Shown here piece after piece: positions 23,333-31,415 of a stretch of DNA of 36,204 nt. The notes beneath the pieces are model-generated. The model did no database searches. It was not told the origin of the DNA and saw only the letters and a list, made by a program, of their open reading frames with translations. Both the position numbers and the translations under genes were made by a program. Source of the DNA: an archaeon (GTDB lineage Archaea; Thermoproteota; Nitrososphaeria; Nitrososphaerales; Gagatemarchaeaceae). Numbering within the stretch: position 1 is the first letter of the stretch; every line of letters starts with the position of its first letter. The stretch lies in the NCBI GenBank assembly GCA_021791695.1, contig JAJYWC010000019.1:1-36204 (forward strand), written 5' to 3'.

Positions 23333-23615
23333 GGCGGGTCGGCAGCCAATCCGGGACTTATGCGTTGCCCTCAGAAAGGTTAATGTAACAGTGCGCGAGC
23401 AGGCCCCGTTAGCCGGCCATAGCGTGTGGGTCCGACCTAGTCTCATTCCGAACCTAGAAGTCAAACCACACGTCGTCACCATGTTAGTGAGGTGCGAGAG
23501 CTCTCGCGAAGTGGTGATGTCGGCACCTATTATCGATAAACCTCTGAAACTGCCGTTTTCATCAGGTAAAACGTTTAAGTTTGAGTCGTAGGCGCGGGTA
23601 CCAGTGCATTAGTTA

Positions 23616-24734
23616 GTGTCGTTACTCTCCGGACTACCACTTCAGTTCAGCATCGACGTGAGCAGCCTGCTCAACGTAGTCTGGCTGGGTTCAATCTTCG
23701 TGTTCTTCATCTACGGCCAGAGGCTGCAGATGTATCTGATAGCCAACGACATCTCGCGCGCCCTGAACAGGCTGAAGATAATGCGCGACAAGTCCCGCAA
23801 GGAGGCCATTGACTACTTCACCAGTTCCGGAAAGGTGACCGGGGACCCGACGCAGAGGATAGACGAGTTCCTCGACTACGTGACGATCATGCCGGTCGAC
23901 ATGGACCCGCGAGGGGTCGTCGAGAAGGTTCAGCACATCACCAACACGCGCGACGAGAGAGTGAGGGCGGAGGTAAGTCAGATAATCCCCAACCTGGACC
24001 CGACAAAGGTCTCTGTCGCTGAGAACATCCTCGAGATAGCGACCTCGCTGAACCAGATCCACAAGATAGTCCGGCACTACTACCTCCTTGGAAAGAAGAC
24101 GAACTCGTACATGCTCCTCTTCCAGCTACAGATGATAATGCCGATGGTGCTGCAGGAGGCCGACGCTCTGGTGAACGCGGTTGACACCTTCAAGCTGGGC
24201 CAGCCAGTGGGCGACGGTATCGGCCCGGTGATCGCTTCGCGCTACATGCAGAACCTCCCCAAGCAGGTGGTCGGGAAGGACACGGTCATGACCGTGGGCG
24301 AATACAAGGGGAGGACTCTCTACGTGCTCAAGGCGGAGGGTCCGATGGGTTACGTGGGCGAGCCCGGCGTGGCCATCCAGAAGCTGATCGAGGAGATGAA
24401 GGTGCCGCTGAACGCGATCATCATGGTCGACGCCGCTCTCAAGCTCGAAGGCGAGAAGACCGGCGAGATAGCGGAAGGAGTGGGTGCGGCGATCGGAGGG
24501 ATCGGAGTCGACAAGTTCAAGATCGAAGAGGTCTCGTCGACGCACAAGATACCCGTCTACGCCATTCTCGTCAAGCAGAGCATACTCGAGGCAATCACGG
24601 TGATGCGCAAGGAGATAGCCGAGGCCTCGGACAAGGTCCAGGTCCTCATCAACAGAGTCATCGAGGAGAAGACAAAGGAAGGAGACAAGGTGCTCCTCGC
24701 CGGCATCGGAAACACCCTGGGAGTCGGACAATGA
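23616..24734 (+). CDS. DUF1512 family archaeal protein
   Basis: A 372-aa protein of the archaea-specific DUF1512 family, whose role is not established. One transmembrane helix near the N terminus (residues about 17-41, LLNVVWLGSIFVFFIYG) leaves the rest soluble, probably in the cytoplasm. The C-terminal domain (from about 240) has a regular alpha/beta pattern with IIMVDAALKLEGE and AEGVGAAIGGIGVD. The start is GTG at 23616. Its stop overlaps the ATG of a small zinc-ribbon gene by 4 nt, so the two are co-translated. Confidence 0.82.
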   Translation: MSLLSGLPLQFSIDVSSLLNVVWLGSIFVFFIYGQRLQMYLIANDISRALNRLKIMRDKSRKEAIDYFTSSGKVTGDPTQRIDEFLDYVTIMPVDMDPRGVVEKVQHITNTRDERVRAEVSQIIPNLDPTKVSVAENILEIATSLNQIHKIVRHYYLLGKKTNSYMLLFQLQMIMPMVLQEADALVNAVDTFKLGQPVGDGIGPVIASRYMQNLPKQVVGKDTVMTVGEYKGRTLYVLKAEGPMGYVGEPGVAIQKLIEEMKVPLNAIIMVDAALKLEGEKTGEIAEGVGAAIGGIGVDKFKIEEVSSTHKIPVYAILVKQSILEAITVMRKEIAEASDKVQVLINRVIEEKTKEGDKVLLAGIGNTLGVGQ

Positions 24735-24925
24735 TGAACTCGCAACAGGACCGAAAGGCGAAGTTCATAGTCTACACGATCGAGGAGTGCCCCGCCTGCG
24801 GTCAGAAGACCAAGCGCGCCTTCCAGCTTGGGGACTACGTCACCAAGGACGGGTCGAAGTGCAGCAAGTGCGGAAACACCACCAAGATAACCTCAATCTA
24901 CGCCGAGGCTCCGCCCAAGACCTAG
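24731..24925 (+). CDS. Small zinc-ribbon protein paired with DUF1512
   Basis: A 64-aa protein with two CxxC knuckles (CPAC near residue 20 and CSKC near 44), forming a typical zinc ribbon. The start overlaps the DUF1512 stop (ATGA) and the end overlaps the convergent methionine aminopeptidase by 4 nt. Its constant company suggests it works with the DUF1512 membrane protein; the function is unknown. Confidence 0.72.
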   Translation: MMNSQQDRKAKFIVYTIEECPACGQKTKRAFQLGDYVTKDGSKCSKCGNTTKITSIYAEAPPKT

Positions 24926-25812
24926 GTCAGCACGACGAGCCCGCCGTCCTCGATGGTCATCGTGTGCTCGAACTGGGCCACGGGCTTCCCTGAAGCCTCC
25001 ACCAGCGCCGGATAGGAGTGCACCAGCCGGCGTTTCTCGAGCTCCTTCAACAGCGCCATCAGCCTTCCCTCCTTGTATCCCTGGGCGAACCACCTGGGTG
25101 AGAACGGCAGCGTCTTCCTCGCCGTCCAGACCCTGTCCACCAGGTCGTCGAGCTCCTTGTTCCCGGTCCTCTTCCTCACGACGACCGAGAAGATGTTCTC
25201 CTGTTCCGACTCCACGACGTATCCCGCCGCGTCTCCAAGGGTCAGAAAGGGCTCTATGGCGAAGACGTCCCCCTTGTTGAGCATGGGTAATCCCGGCGAG
25301 TAGAGGTTGGGAATGCTCTTCCCGGCGTGCACGACATACTGCTCCACGGTGTGCCCGCTGAGGTTGCTGATGGGCTTGAAGCCGTCGGCCTTGGCCGAGG
25401 CCTGTATGGCCCTCCCTATCTCCCCTATCCTCCTGTCGCGCTTCGCGACGCCTATCGCCGCCTGCAGCGCCCTCTCCGTCGCCTCCAGAAGCGGCTGATA
25501 GCTGGGATTGCTCGTGATCGTCAGCGAGGTGTCAGCGACGTACCCGTCCACGTGCACGCCATAGTCTATCTTCACCACGTCCGACTCGCGGATCTTGACA
25601 CCGTCGTCCTTCTGAGGAGCATAATGGGCGGTGACGTCGTTGACGCCTATGCCCGTCGGGAACGCCGGCTGGCCGCCTCTCCGGACTATCTCCGCCTCGA
25701 CCTTCTCAGCGACCTCCAGCAGCCCCGTCCCCACTCCGAGGTTCTGCCTTATCCAGCCTCTGAGTTCCCTCGCGACCTTTCCGGCTTTGAAGTATTGTTC
25801 GGGTATCTGCAC
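24922..25812 (-). CDS. map: Methionine aminopeptidase, type II
   Basis: A 296-aa archaeal MetAP that removes the initiator methionine from new proteins in the cytoplasm. The catalytic His is in TAHYAP (H63). The five metal ligands are visible: D83 (KIDYGV), D94 (YVADTS), H154 (LSGHTV), E187 (FAIEPF) and E282 (FEHTM). Length matches archaeal type II enzymes, with the insertion domain between about 190 and 265. It is divergent from coaD with 58 nt between starts and converges on the zinc-ribbon gene with a 4-nt overlap. Confidence 0.95.
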   Translation of the reverse strand: MQIPEQYFKAGKVARELRGWIRQNLGVGTGLLEVAEKVEAEIVRRGGQPAFPTGIGVNDVTAHYAPQKDDGVKIRESDVVKIDYGVHVDGYVADTSLTITSNPSYQPLLEATERALQAAIGVAKRDRRIGEIGRAIQASAKADGFKPISNLSGHTVEQYVVHAGKSIPNLYSPGLPMLNKGDVFAIEPFLTLGDAAGYVVESEQENIFSVVVRKRTGNKELDDLVDRVWTARKTLPFSPRWFAQGYKEGRLMALLKELEKRRLVHSYPALVEASGKPVAQFEHTMTIEDGGLVVLT

Positions 25813-25870
25813 GCATCGCTCACTAATTCTTTTATCCGCTTCTTGCTAGAACCCGGACAACTGTCGTTAT

Positions 25871-26392
25871 TTGAAACTTGGGGATAGAGCGGGCGGATTC
25901 CGATTCGGCACCGTCGCCACCGGAGGGACTTTCGACCACATACACGCGGGCCACAAGCGTCTCCTCGAGAGGAGCTTCGAAGCGGGTGGTCGGGTGATAA
26001 TCGGCCTGACCTCCGACGAGTTTGTCTCCCGAGTGGGCAAAAAGCCCGACTTCGACTATGCGACGAGGGAGAGGAAGCTCAGGGAGTACATCGAAAAGAC
26101 CTTCCCGGGACGCGAATACCGGATAGCGAAGCTCTACGACTACTTCGGCCCCGGGATAGCCGATGGCGACGTCCAGGCGCTCGTGGCCAGCCCTGAGACG
26201 GCGTCGCGCCTCGGCCTGGCAAACAGGCTGAGGAGGGAGAAGGGTTTCCCTCCGCTCGAGCTCGTGACGGTAGAGTGGGTGCAGGCCGCAGACGGGAAGC
26301 CGATCTCCTCAACCCGGATCAGGAAGGGCGAGGTCGACGAGGAAGGAAGGATGCTCGGGAGGGACGGTCCTCCCGATCCTCCGGGAAAGTAA
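25871..26392 (+). CDS. coaD: Pantetheine-phosphate adenylyltransferase, archaeal type
   Basis: A 173-aa nucleotidyltransferase. GTFDHIHAGH (residues about 19-28) is the TxGH-type ATP motif, and ISSTRIRKG near residue 145 is the second signature. It transfers AMP from ATP to 4'-phosphopantetheine to make dephospho-CoA, the penultimate step in CoA synthesis. The start is TTG at 25871. TrpRS follows 27 nt downstream on the same strand, so they may be co-transcribed. Confidence 0.92.
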   Translation: MKLGDRAGGFRFGTVATGGTFDHIHAGHKRLLERSFEAGGRVIIGLTSDEFVSRVGKKPDFDYATRERKLREYIEKTFPGREYRIAKLYDYFGPGIADGDVQALVASPETASRLGLANRLRREKGFPPLELVTVEWVQAADGKPISSTRIRKGEVDEEGRMLGRDGPPDPPGK

Positions 26393-26419
26393 TTTATTCT
26401 ATTCAGCAGAGCAGGGACC

Positions 26420-27550
26420 GTGGAGAACGAGAGGCTCGACCCGTGGGGTAACAGCGCGGTCGACAACTACGAGAGGCTGCGCTCCGAGTTCGGGATAGAG
26501 CCCCTCAAGCCTCTGCTGACTCGGTTCAAACACCCGAGCCTCCACATCCGGCGCGGAATCGACTTTGGACAGAGGGACCTCGGGAGGGTCCTCGACGCCG
26601 TCGACAGCAACAAGAGCTTCGCTGTAATGAGCGGCATCAAGCCCACGGGAGTCTTCCACCTGGGGACCAAGATGACCGCAGACGACATGGTCTACTTTCA
26701 GACTCTCTCGAAGAAAGCGACAGTCTTCTACGCCATCGCCGACGTCGAGGCGTTCAACGACAACGGACTGAGCTTCCAGCAGAGCTCGAAGATAGCGATT
26801 CAGAACGTGGCCGACATACTCGCCCTCGGCCTGGACCCCGAGAGGGCCGTCGTCTACAAACAGAGCCAGGAGATCAGGGTCATGAGGATGGCCACGATTT
26901 TCTCGAAGGCCGTCACCAACAACATGCTAAGGGCTATCTACGGGGAAAGGCAGGTCGGGCTCTACCTCTCCGCGCTCATCCAGGCGGGAGACATCCTGAT
27001 GCCCCAGCTCCCCGAGTTCGGCGGCCCCAAGCCCGTGGTCGTCCCAGTCGGGGCGGACCAGGACCCACACATCCGTCTCTCCCGGGACCTGGCCAACAGC
27101 TACCGCGAGGACTTCGGGTTCATCCCCCCGTCCGCCATCTACCACAGGCTCATCCGGAGCCTCGACGGTTCCACGAAGATGTCCAAGCGGAGCTCCAACT
27201 CATCCTTCGCACTGGACGAAGACCCCTCCTCTGCGGCGAAGAAGGTCATGTCGGGCCTCACCGGGGGGAGGCCTACGGTCGAAGAACAGCGCCGGATCGG
27301 GGGAGAGGCCGAGAAGTGCCCGATCTATGACCTGTACCTCTTCCACTTTGCGGCGGAGGACGAGTACGCCAAGCGCGTCTACGATGAGTGCTACGGCGGA
27401 ATCCGGATGTGCGGCGAGTGCAAACAGGAGCTGGCCGGCATCGTAAAGAAGTATCTCGAAGAACACAGGAGGAAGCGAGACTCGTTGATGAAGGACGCCG
27501 AGGAGCTGCTCGAGAATAGCAGGAAGTCTCTGGACTCGATGCCCAGATGA
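26420..27550 (+). CDS. trpS: Tryptophanyl-tRNA synthetase
   Basis: A 376-aa class I synthetase of the archaeal/eukaryal type. SGIKPTGVFHLGT (residues 71-83) holds the HIGH-equivalent, and KMSKR at 253-257 is the KMSKS loop. AIADVEAF and GADQDPHIRLSRD are conserved in TrpRS. It charges tRNA-Trp, whose gene is at 5965-6105 in this window and carries the island. The start is GTG at 26420. Its stop overlaps pheS by 4 nt (ATGA), giving a trpS-pheS-pheT operon. Confidence 0.95.
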   Translation: MENERLDPWGNSAVDNYERLRSEFGIEPLKPLLTRFKHPSLHIRRGIDFGQRDLGRVLDAVDSNKSFAVMSGIKPTGVFHLGTKMTADDMVYFQTLSKKATVFYAIADVEAFNDNGLSFQQSSKIAIQNVADILALGLDPERAVVYKQSQEIRVMRMATIFSKAVTNNMLRAIYGERQVGLYLSALIQAGDILMPQLPEFGGPKPVVVPVGADQDPHIRLSRDLANSYREDFGFIPPSAIYHRLIRSLDGSTKMSKRSSNSSFALDEDPSSAAKKVMSGLTGGRPTVEEQRRIGGEAEKCPIYDLYLFHFAAEDEYAKRVYDECYGGIRMCGECKQELAGIVKKYLEEHRRKRDSLMKDAEELLENSRKSLDSMPR

Positions 27551-29058
27551 GCGAGCAGGACGGCCCTCCGCTGCACCCTCTGGAACGTAAGGTCCTGGAG
27601 GCCCTGAAGGGCAGGGACTGGGTCGACTTCGATTCTGTCGTGAGGGACTCGGGCCTCATTCCGGACCAGGTCCGCAGAGCGGTCAGCTGGCTCTCATCAA
27701 AGGGCCTGATCGGCGTGCAGGAGAAGACCGTCCGTGAGCTATCCCTGAAGGGAGAGCCCGCCGAGCTGCTGTTGATGCAGAGGATAGGGCAGGCGGGCCT
27801 TCCGATGGAGACCGTGCGCGGCTCATTCGGGTCGAACCAGGAGTTCGCGGCCGCCCTCGGAAACGCCAGGTCGGCTGGCTGGATCGAGGTATCGCAGAAG
27901 GACGGCCAACCATTCGTCGCACCCAGAGACAGGAAGACGGCTGAGCGGTACGAAACATTCGTAGCCTCCCTCAGAGGGAAAGCGATCCCGGAAGACCAGA
28001 TCGCCGCCGAGTATCGGGACTATATCGAGAGGCTCGTCTCGAGAGACATGGCGAAGGTGGACGAGACGAGGTCCGTCTCTCTGCGGATCACGACGAGCGG
28101 GGACGATGCCATCAGCAGGGCCGCGTCCGCCGGTTGGATAGAGAGAATCACGCCGGAAGTGACGGCCAAGATACGACTCAGCGGGACTAGCCCCAAGCTC
28201 AGACCGATAGACGTCAGCGCGGCAGCGCCCGGGTTCTACGCCGGAAGGAGGCATCCCGTGAAGGAGTTCATCAACGAGGTCAGGGAGGTCTACCTCTCGA
28301 TGGGTTTCGTCGAGATTGCAGGCGACTCGGTCCAGCCGTCGTTCTGGAACTTCGACGCTCTATTCACCCCGCAGGACCATCCTGCCAGAGAACTGCAGGA
28401 TACCTTCTACGTGAAGGGTGGCCGGGACGAGTCGATCCAGAGGACCGGCGTGGTGGCGAAGGTGGCGTCGGTGCACGAAAGCGGCGGTGCGACGGGGAGC
28501 AAGGGCTGGCGATACTCGTGGAACGTCGAAGAAGCGAGACGCCTCGTCCTGAGGACCCACAACACCGCCCTCACCATCAGGGCCACACAGGAGTCCGGCG
28601 ACAGGGAGATGCGCGTCTTCAGCGTAGGCAGGGTCTACAGGAACGAGAGCCTCGACTACAAGCACCTTGCGGAGCTGCACCAGATGGAAGGGGTGGTGAT
28701 CGGCGAAGGGCTCAACCTTCGTCACCTTATGGGCGTGCTCACCCGTTTCTACGCCAAGCTGGGGATGAGCGGGGTGAAGCTCTGGCCATCCTTCTTCCCG
28801 TACACGGAACCTTCGATGCAGGTGATGGTCTACTACGAGAAGGTCGGGAGGTGGCTGGAGATGGGAGGCTCGGGCGTCTTCCGTCCCGAGGTGACAGAAC
28901 CGCTCGGGGTCAAGAAGCCAGTGATAGCGTGGGGGTGCGGGCTGGAGAGGCTGCTCATGCTGAGGTTGGGCGTGCAGGACATCAGAGAGCTGTACAACAG
29001 CAATCTCGATTGGTTGAGGAGAAGGAGAGACATTGCCAGTACTCAAGATATACTTTAG
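27547..29058 (+). CDS. pheS: Phenylalanyl-tRNA synthetase alpha subunit
   Basis: A 503-aa class II synthetase subunit in the archaeal layout. A winged-helix N-terminal domain (about residues 8-75, LHPLERKVLEALKGRD) is followed by a linker with further small domains and the catalytic core from about residue 230. Motif 2 is FSVGRVYRNESLDYKHLAEL-like near residue 360, and motif 3 is GCGLERLLMLRLG near 465. It pairs with PheT as an alpha2-beta2 enzyme charging tRNA-Phe. It overlaps trpS by 4 nt and pheT by 26 nt. Confidence 0.95.
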   Translation: MSEQDGPPLHPLERKVLEALKGRDWVDFDSVVRDSGLIPDQVRRAVSWLSSKGLIGVQEKTVRELSLKGEPAELLLMQRIGQAGLPMETVRGSFGSNQEFAAALGNARSAGWIEVSQKDGQPFVAPRDRKTAERYETFVASLRGKAIPEDQIAAEYRDYIERLVSRDMAKVDETRSVSLRITTSGDDAISRAASAGWIERITPEVTAKIRLSGTSPKLRPIDVSAAAPGFYAGRRHPVKEFINEVREVYLSMGFVEIAGDSVQPSFWNFDALFTPQDHPARELQDTFYVKGGRDESIQRTGVVAKVASVHESGGATGSKGWRYSWNVEEARRLVLRTHNTALTIRATQESGDREMRVFSVGRVYRNESLDYKHLAELHQMEGVVIGEGLNLRHLMGVLTRFYAKLGMSGVKLWPSFFPYTEPSMQVMVYYEKVGRWLEMGGSGVFRPEVTEPLGVKKPVIAWGCGLERLLMLRLGVQDIRELYNSNLDWLRRRRDIASTQDIL

Positions 29059-30658
29059 CAGGTTCCAGAAGATGACGGGTCTCACACGTGAGACAATCGT
29101 GGACAGGTTGCCCTTCCTGGGACTGGACATCGAGGGCGAGGACGCTGATGCCATCAGGATAGAGTACAACCCGAACCGCGCCGACTTCTCAACCGACTAT
29201 GGAATCGCTCGTGCCCTGCTCGGGCTCGTCGGGAAGGAACTAGGTCCCCCAGAGTATCACGTGAGGAAGGGCAGGTTCTCGGTGCGCGTCTCATCCAGTG
29301 TGGCCCACGTGCGCCCGTACATCTCGTGCGCGGCCGCGACGGGCCTGAGGATGGAAGACGAGACGATAAGGCAGCTCATCTCGATGCAGGAGGACCTCCA
29401 CAACGGCATAGCGAGGAGGCGCAAGAAGGCCGCCATAGGCTTGCACAACATGGACGTCCTCAAGCCGCCGCTCTCGTACGAATGCAGACCCGCCACGTTC
29501 GAGTTCACTCCGCTCGGCTCCGACAGGAAGATGAGCATCAGGCAGGTCCTTGGTGAGACCGAGACGGGCATCGCCTACGGGCACATACTCGAGAAGGCGA
29601 AGGGCTATCCTATCCTGAGCGATTCGGCTGGCACCGTCCTGTCGTTGCCTCCGATAATCAACGGGAGCGCGACGAAGGTGGACACGAGCACGAAGAATCT
29701 CCTGGTCGATGTCACGTCAACCGACAGGAGAATAGGGGACGAAGCCCTGGCGATCATCTGCGCAGCGCTATCCGATGCCGGGGCGACGGTCGAGTCGGTC
29801 GAAGTCGAGTACACCGGAGAGAGAGTGGTGACCCCTGACCTCTCGCCGACCACGATGAAGTTCGACGAGACCCTCGCCAAGAAGATGGTCGGACTCGACT
29901 TGGACCATTCCGAGATGGTCGCGTGCCTGGGGAGAAGCAGACTGGGTCTCGACAAACAGGGCTACGCGATCATCCCTCGGTACAGGGTAGACATACTCCA
30001 TCCGGTCGACCTTGCGGAGGAGGTCGCGATCGGCTACGGCCTCGACAAGATCCAGCCCCTCTATCCTCCCAGCAAGGAGCCCGGAAGTCTTGATATGACC
30101 AACTCCGGTCTCGACCGCATATCCGAGTCGGTAGCCATGGCCGGATTCACAGAGACGATGAACTTCGACCTTGTCGACGCGACCTCCCTCTACAGCAGAT
30201 TCTCGAGGAGCCCAGACCTCAGGATAGAGGTCGAGAACCCGAGGACGATCGAGCACAGCATCCTGCGAGACTCGATTGTACCCTCGCTCATGGCTGCACT
30301 CGCGCGCAACGTACAGGCCGCCTATCCTCAGAGGATATACGAGGTCGGCCGCGTCTTCCTGAGAGACGGGGAGAGAATCGCCGAGAGGCCGAGACTGGCC
30401 GCGCTCAGCGCGCACTCGGGTTCGTCATACTCGGAGGCCAAGATGTACCTGGAGGCCCTGCTCCTGACACACACCGGAGAGCCTCCTCAGACGCGACCGG
30501 CGGAGCACTGGGCGTTCGCCGAGGGAAGGACGGCGGAGGTCTTTGTCAGGGGAAAGAGTGTCGGATACATCGGTGAGGTAAGGCCCTCGGCGGTCGCTGC
30601 TTTCGGGCTCGACGTGCCGGTCTCGGGTTTTGAGATAGACCTCGCCACGCTGCACTAG
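29033..30658 (+). CDS. pheT: Phenylalanyl-tRNA synthetase beta subunit
   Basis: A 541-aa beta subunit, the usual archaeal length without the bacterial tRNA-binding and FDX extensions. It begins MPVLKIYFSRFQKMTG and contains the B3/4-like editing region (NGIARRRKKAAIGLHNMDVL, about residues 125-145) and the pseudo-catalytic class II fold at the C-terminal end. The TTG start at 29033 lies inside the end of pheS (26-nt overlap), so translation is coupled. Last gene of the aromatic synthetase operon. Confidence 0.95.
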   Translation: MPVLKIYFSRFQKMTGLTRETIVDRLPFLGLDIEGEDADAIRIEYNPNRADFSTDYGIARALLGLVGKELGPPEYHVRKGRFSVRVSSSVAHVRPYISCAAATGLRMEDETIRQLISMQEDLHNGIARRRKKAAIGLHNMDVLKPPLSYECRPATFEFTPLGSDRKMSIRQVLGETETGIAYGHILEKAKGYPILSDSAGTVLSLPPIINGSATKVDTSTKNLLVDVTSTDRRIGDEALAIICAALSDAGATVESVEVEYTGERVVTPDLSPTTMKFDETLAKKMVGLDLDHSEMVACLGRSRLGLDKQGYAIIPRYRVDILHPVDLAEEVAIGYGLDKIQPLYPPSKEPGSLDMTNSGLDRISESVAMAGFTETMNFDLVDATSLYSRFSRSPDLRIEVENPRTIEHSILRDSIVPSLMAALARNVQAAYPQRIYEVGRVFLRDGERIAERPRLAALSAHSGSSYSEAKMYLEALLLTHTGEPPQTRPAEHWAFAEGRTAEVFVRGKSVGYIGEVRPSAVAAFGLDVPVSGFEIDLATLH

Positions 30659-30914
30659 AACTGATTATAACCCGGCTCGGCTGGCTCGTACCGGCTTCCG
30701 TCGAATCGCGCGAAAAACGGCCACCCGCGAAGGCGGTAAAACGCTTTGATGAACGGATGGTTTACCCAGTCGTGCTACAGACGGAAGCCACTCCGGATAC
30801 ACTTTTATTGGAGCCGAAGCCCATTTGGTCCGGCCCGTTTAGAGAGGCTTGAGGATAACGGTCTTTGCCGGGAGATGAGTCGAGCTGTTCAGAGGCGGGC
30901 CACACATCACCATA
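30659..30914 (+). promoter_or_regulatory. Promoter and possible structured leader of the Toprim gene
   Basis: A TATA-like CTTTTATTG (about 30802-30810) predicts a start near 30831, leaving an 80-nt leader before the TTG at 30915. Two short arms, GGCCCG (30832-30837) and CGGGCC (30896-30901), would close a long stem around that leader. The first half of the region, to about 30795, holds nothing I recognise. Confidence 0.4.
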
Positions 30915-31331
30915 TTGACGTCCCGGGACAAGCGGTATCTCGACTTTGTGGAGTTTCTCGTGGGGTTCGTCGACGAACTGAACGTCCTCTCGGCCGAGGA
31001 CGCCGCCGTCCTGGTCGAAGGCAAGAGAGACAGCAAGGCTCTCGTCGCACTCGGATACAGGGGCAGGATACTCACCAAGGCGTCCTTGTCGGCCGGGAGA
31101 ATCGAGGCCAGCCTAGAGGGCGTCAGGTCCGTCATCATACTAACAGACATGGACAGGGAGGGACGCAGATTGGCCGCGGGTTACATCAAGCTCTTCCAGA
31201 CCCTGGGACTGAAAGCCTCCCTGACCCACAGGAAGCGTCTGAGCCGGGCTTCGCACGGAGTCTTCCTGCACATCGAGAACCTCTCGCGGTTCGCTCCCGA
31301 GGTCGTCGATATCGGAGGAACGGCGACTTAG
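30915..31331 (+). CDS. Small Toprim-domain protein
   Basis: A 138-aa protein made of one Toprim fold. VLVEGKRD (residues 32-39) contains the catalytic Glu and ILTDMDREG (75-83) the DxD pair that binds Mg2+. Small archaeal Toprim proteins are related to the RNase M5/primase catalytic core, but their reaction is unproven. It lies upstream of DnaG in the same orientation, so two Toprim genes stand side by side. The start is TTG at 30915. Confidence 0.85.
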   Translation: MTSRDKRYLDFVEFLVGFVDELNVLSAEDAAVLVEGKRDSKALVALGYRGRILTKASLSAGRIEASLEGVRSVIILTDMDREGRRLAAGYIKLFQTLGLKASLTHRKRLSRASHGVFLHIENLSRFAPEVVDIGGTAT

Positions 31332-31337
31332 ATGAGG

Positions 31338-31378
31338 GTTTAAATATGGGACGAAATCGCAGCGATTCTGTTAAGCTT
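31338..31378 (+). promoter_or_regulatory. AT-rich promoter elements before dnaG
   Basis: GGTTTAAATATG (about 31338-31349) and TTAAGCTTAG (about 31371-31380) are TATA-like. The second is about 41 nt before the TTG at 31416. Either could drive dnaG, separately from the Toprim gene. Confidence 0.4.
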
Positions 31379-31415
31379 AGTTCCGTTAACTAGCTGACAC
31401 GAGAAAGAACGCAAT

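Noticed and set aside
23333-23482. N-terminal extension of the Trm112-like protein
   Set aside because: The extra 50 residues do not resemble the family, whose start matches the Met at 23332.
24126-24731. 201-aa minus-strand frame inside the DUF1512 gene
   Set aside because: Antisense shadow rich in D, H and L from the codon pattern of the real gene; no motif.
30832-30902. Possible tRNA between pheT and the Toprim gene
   Set aside because: The end arms could pair like an acceptor stem, but no T-arm or anticodon arm can be formed.
30746-31393. 215-aa plus-strand frame overlapping the Toprim gene
   Set aside because: Arginine/glycine-rich out-of-frame translation; the Toprim motifs are in the frame at 30915-31331.
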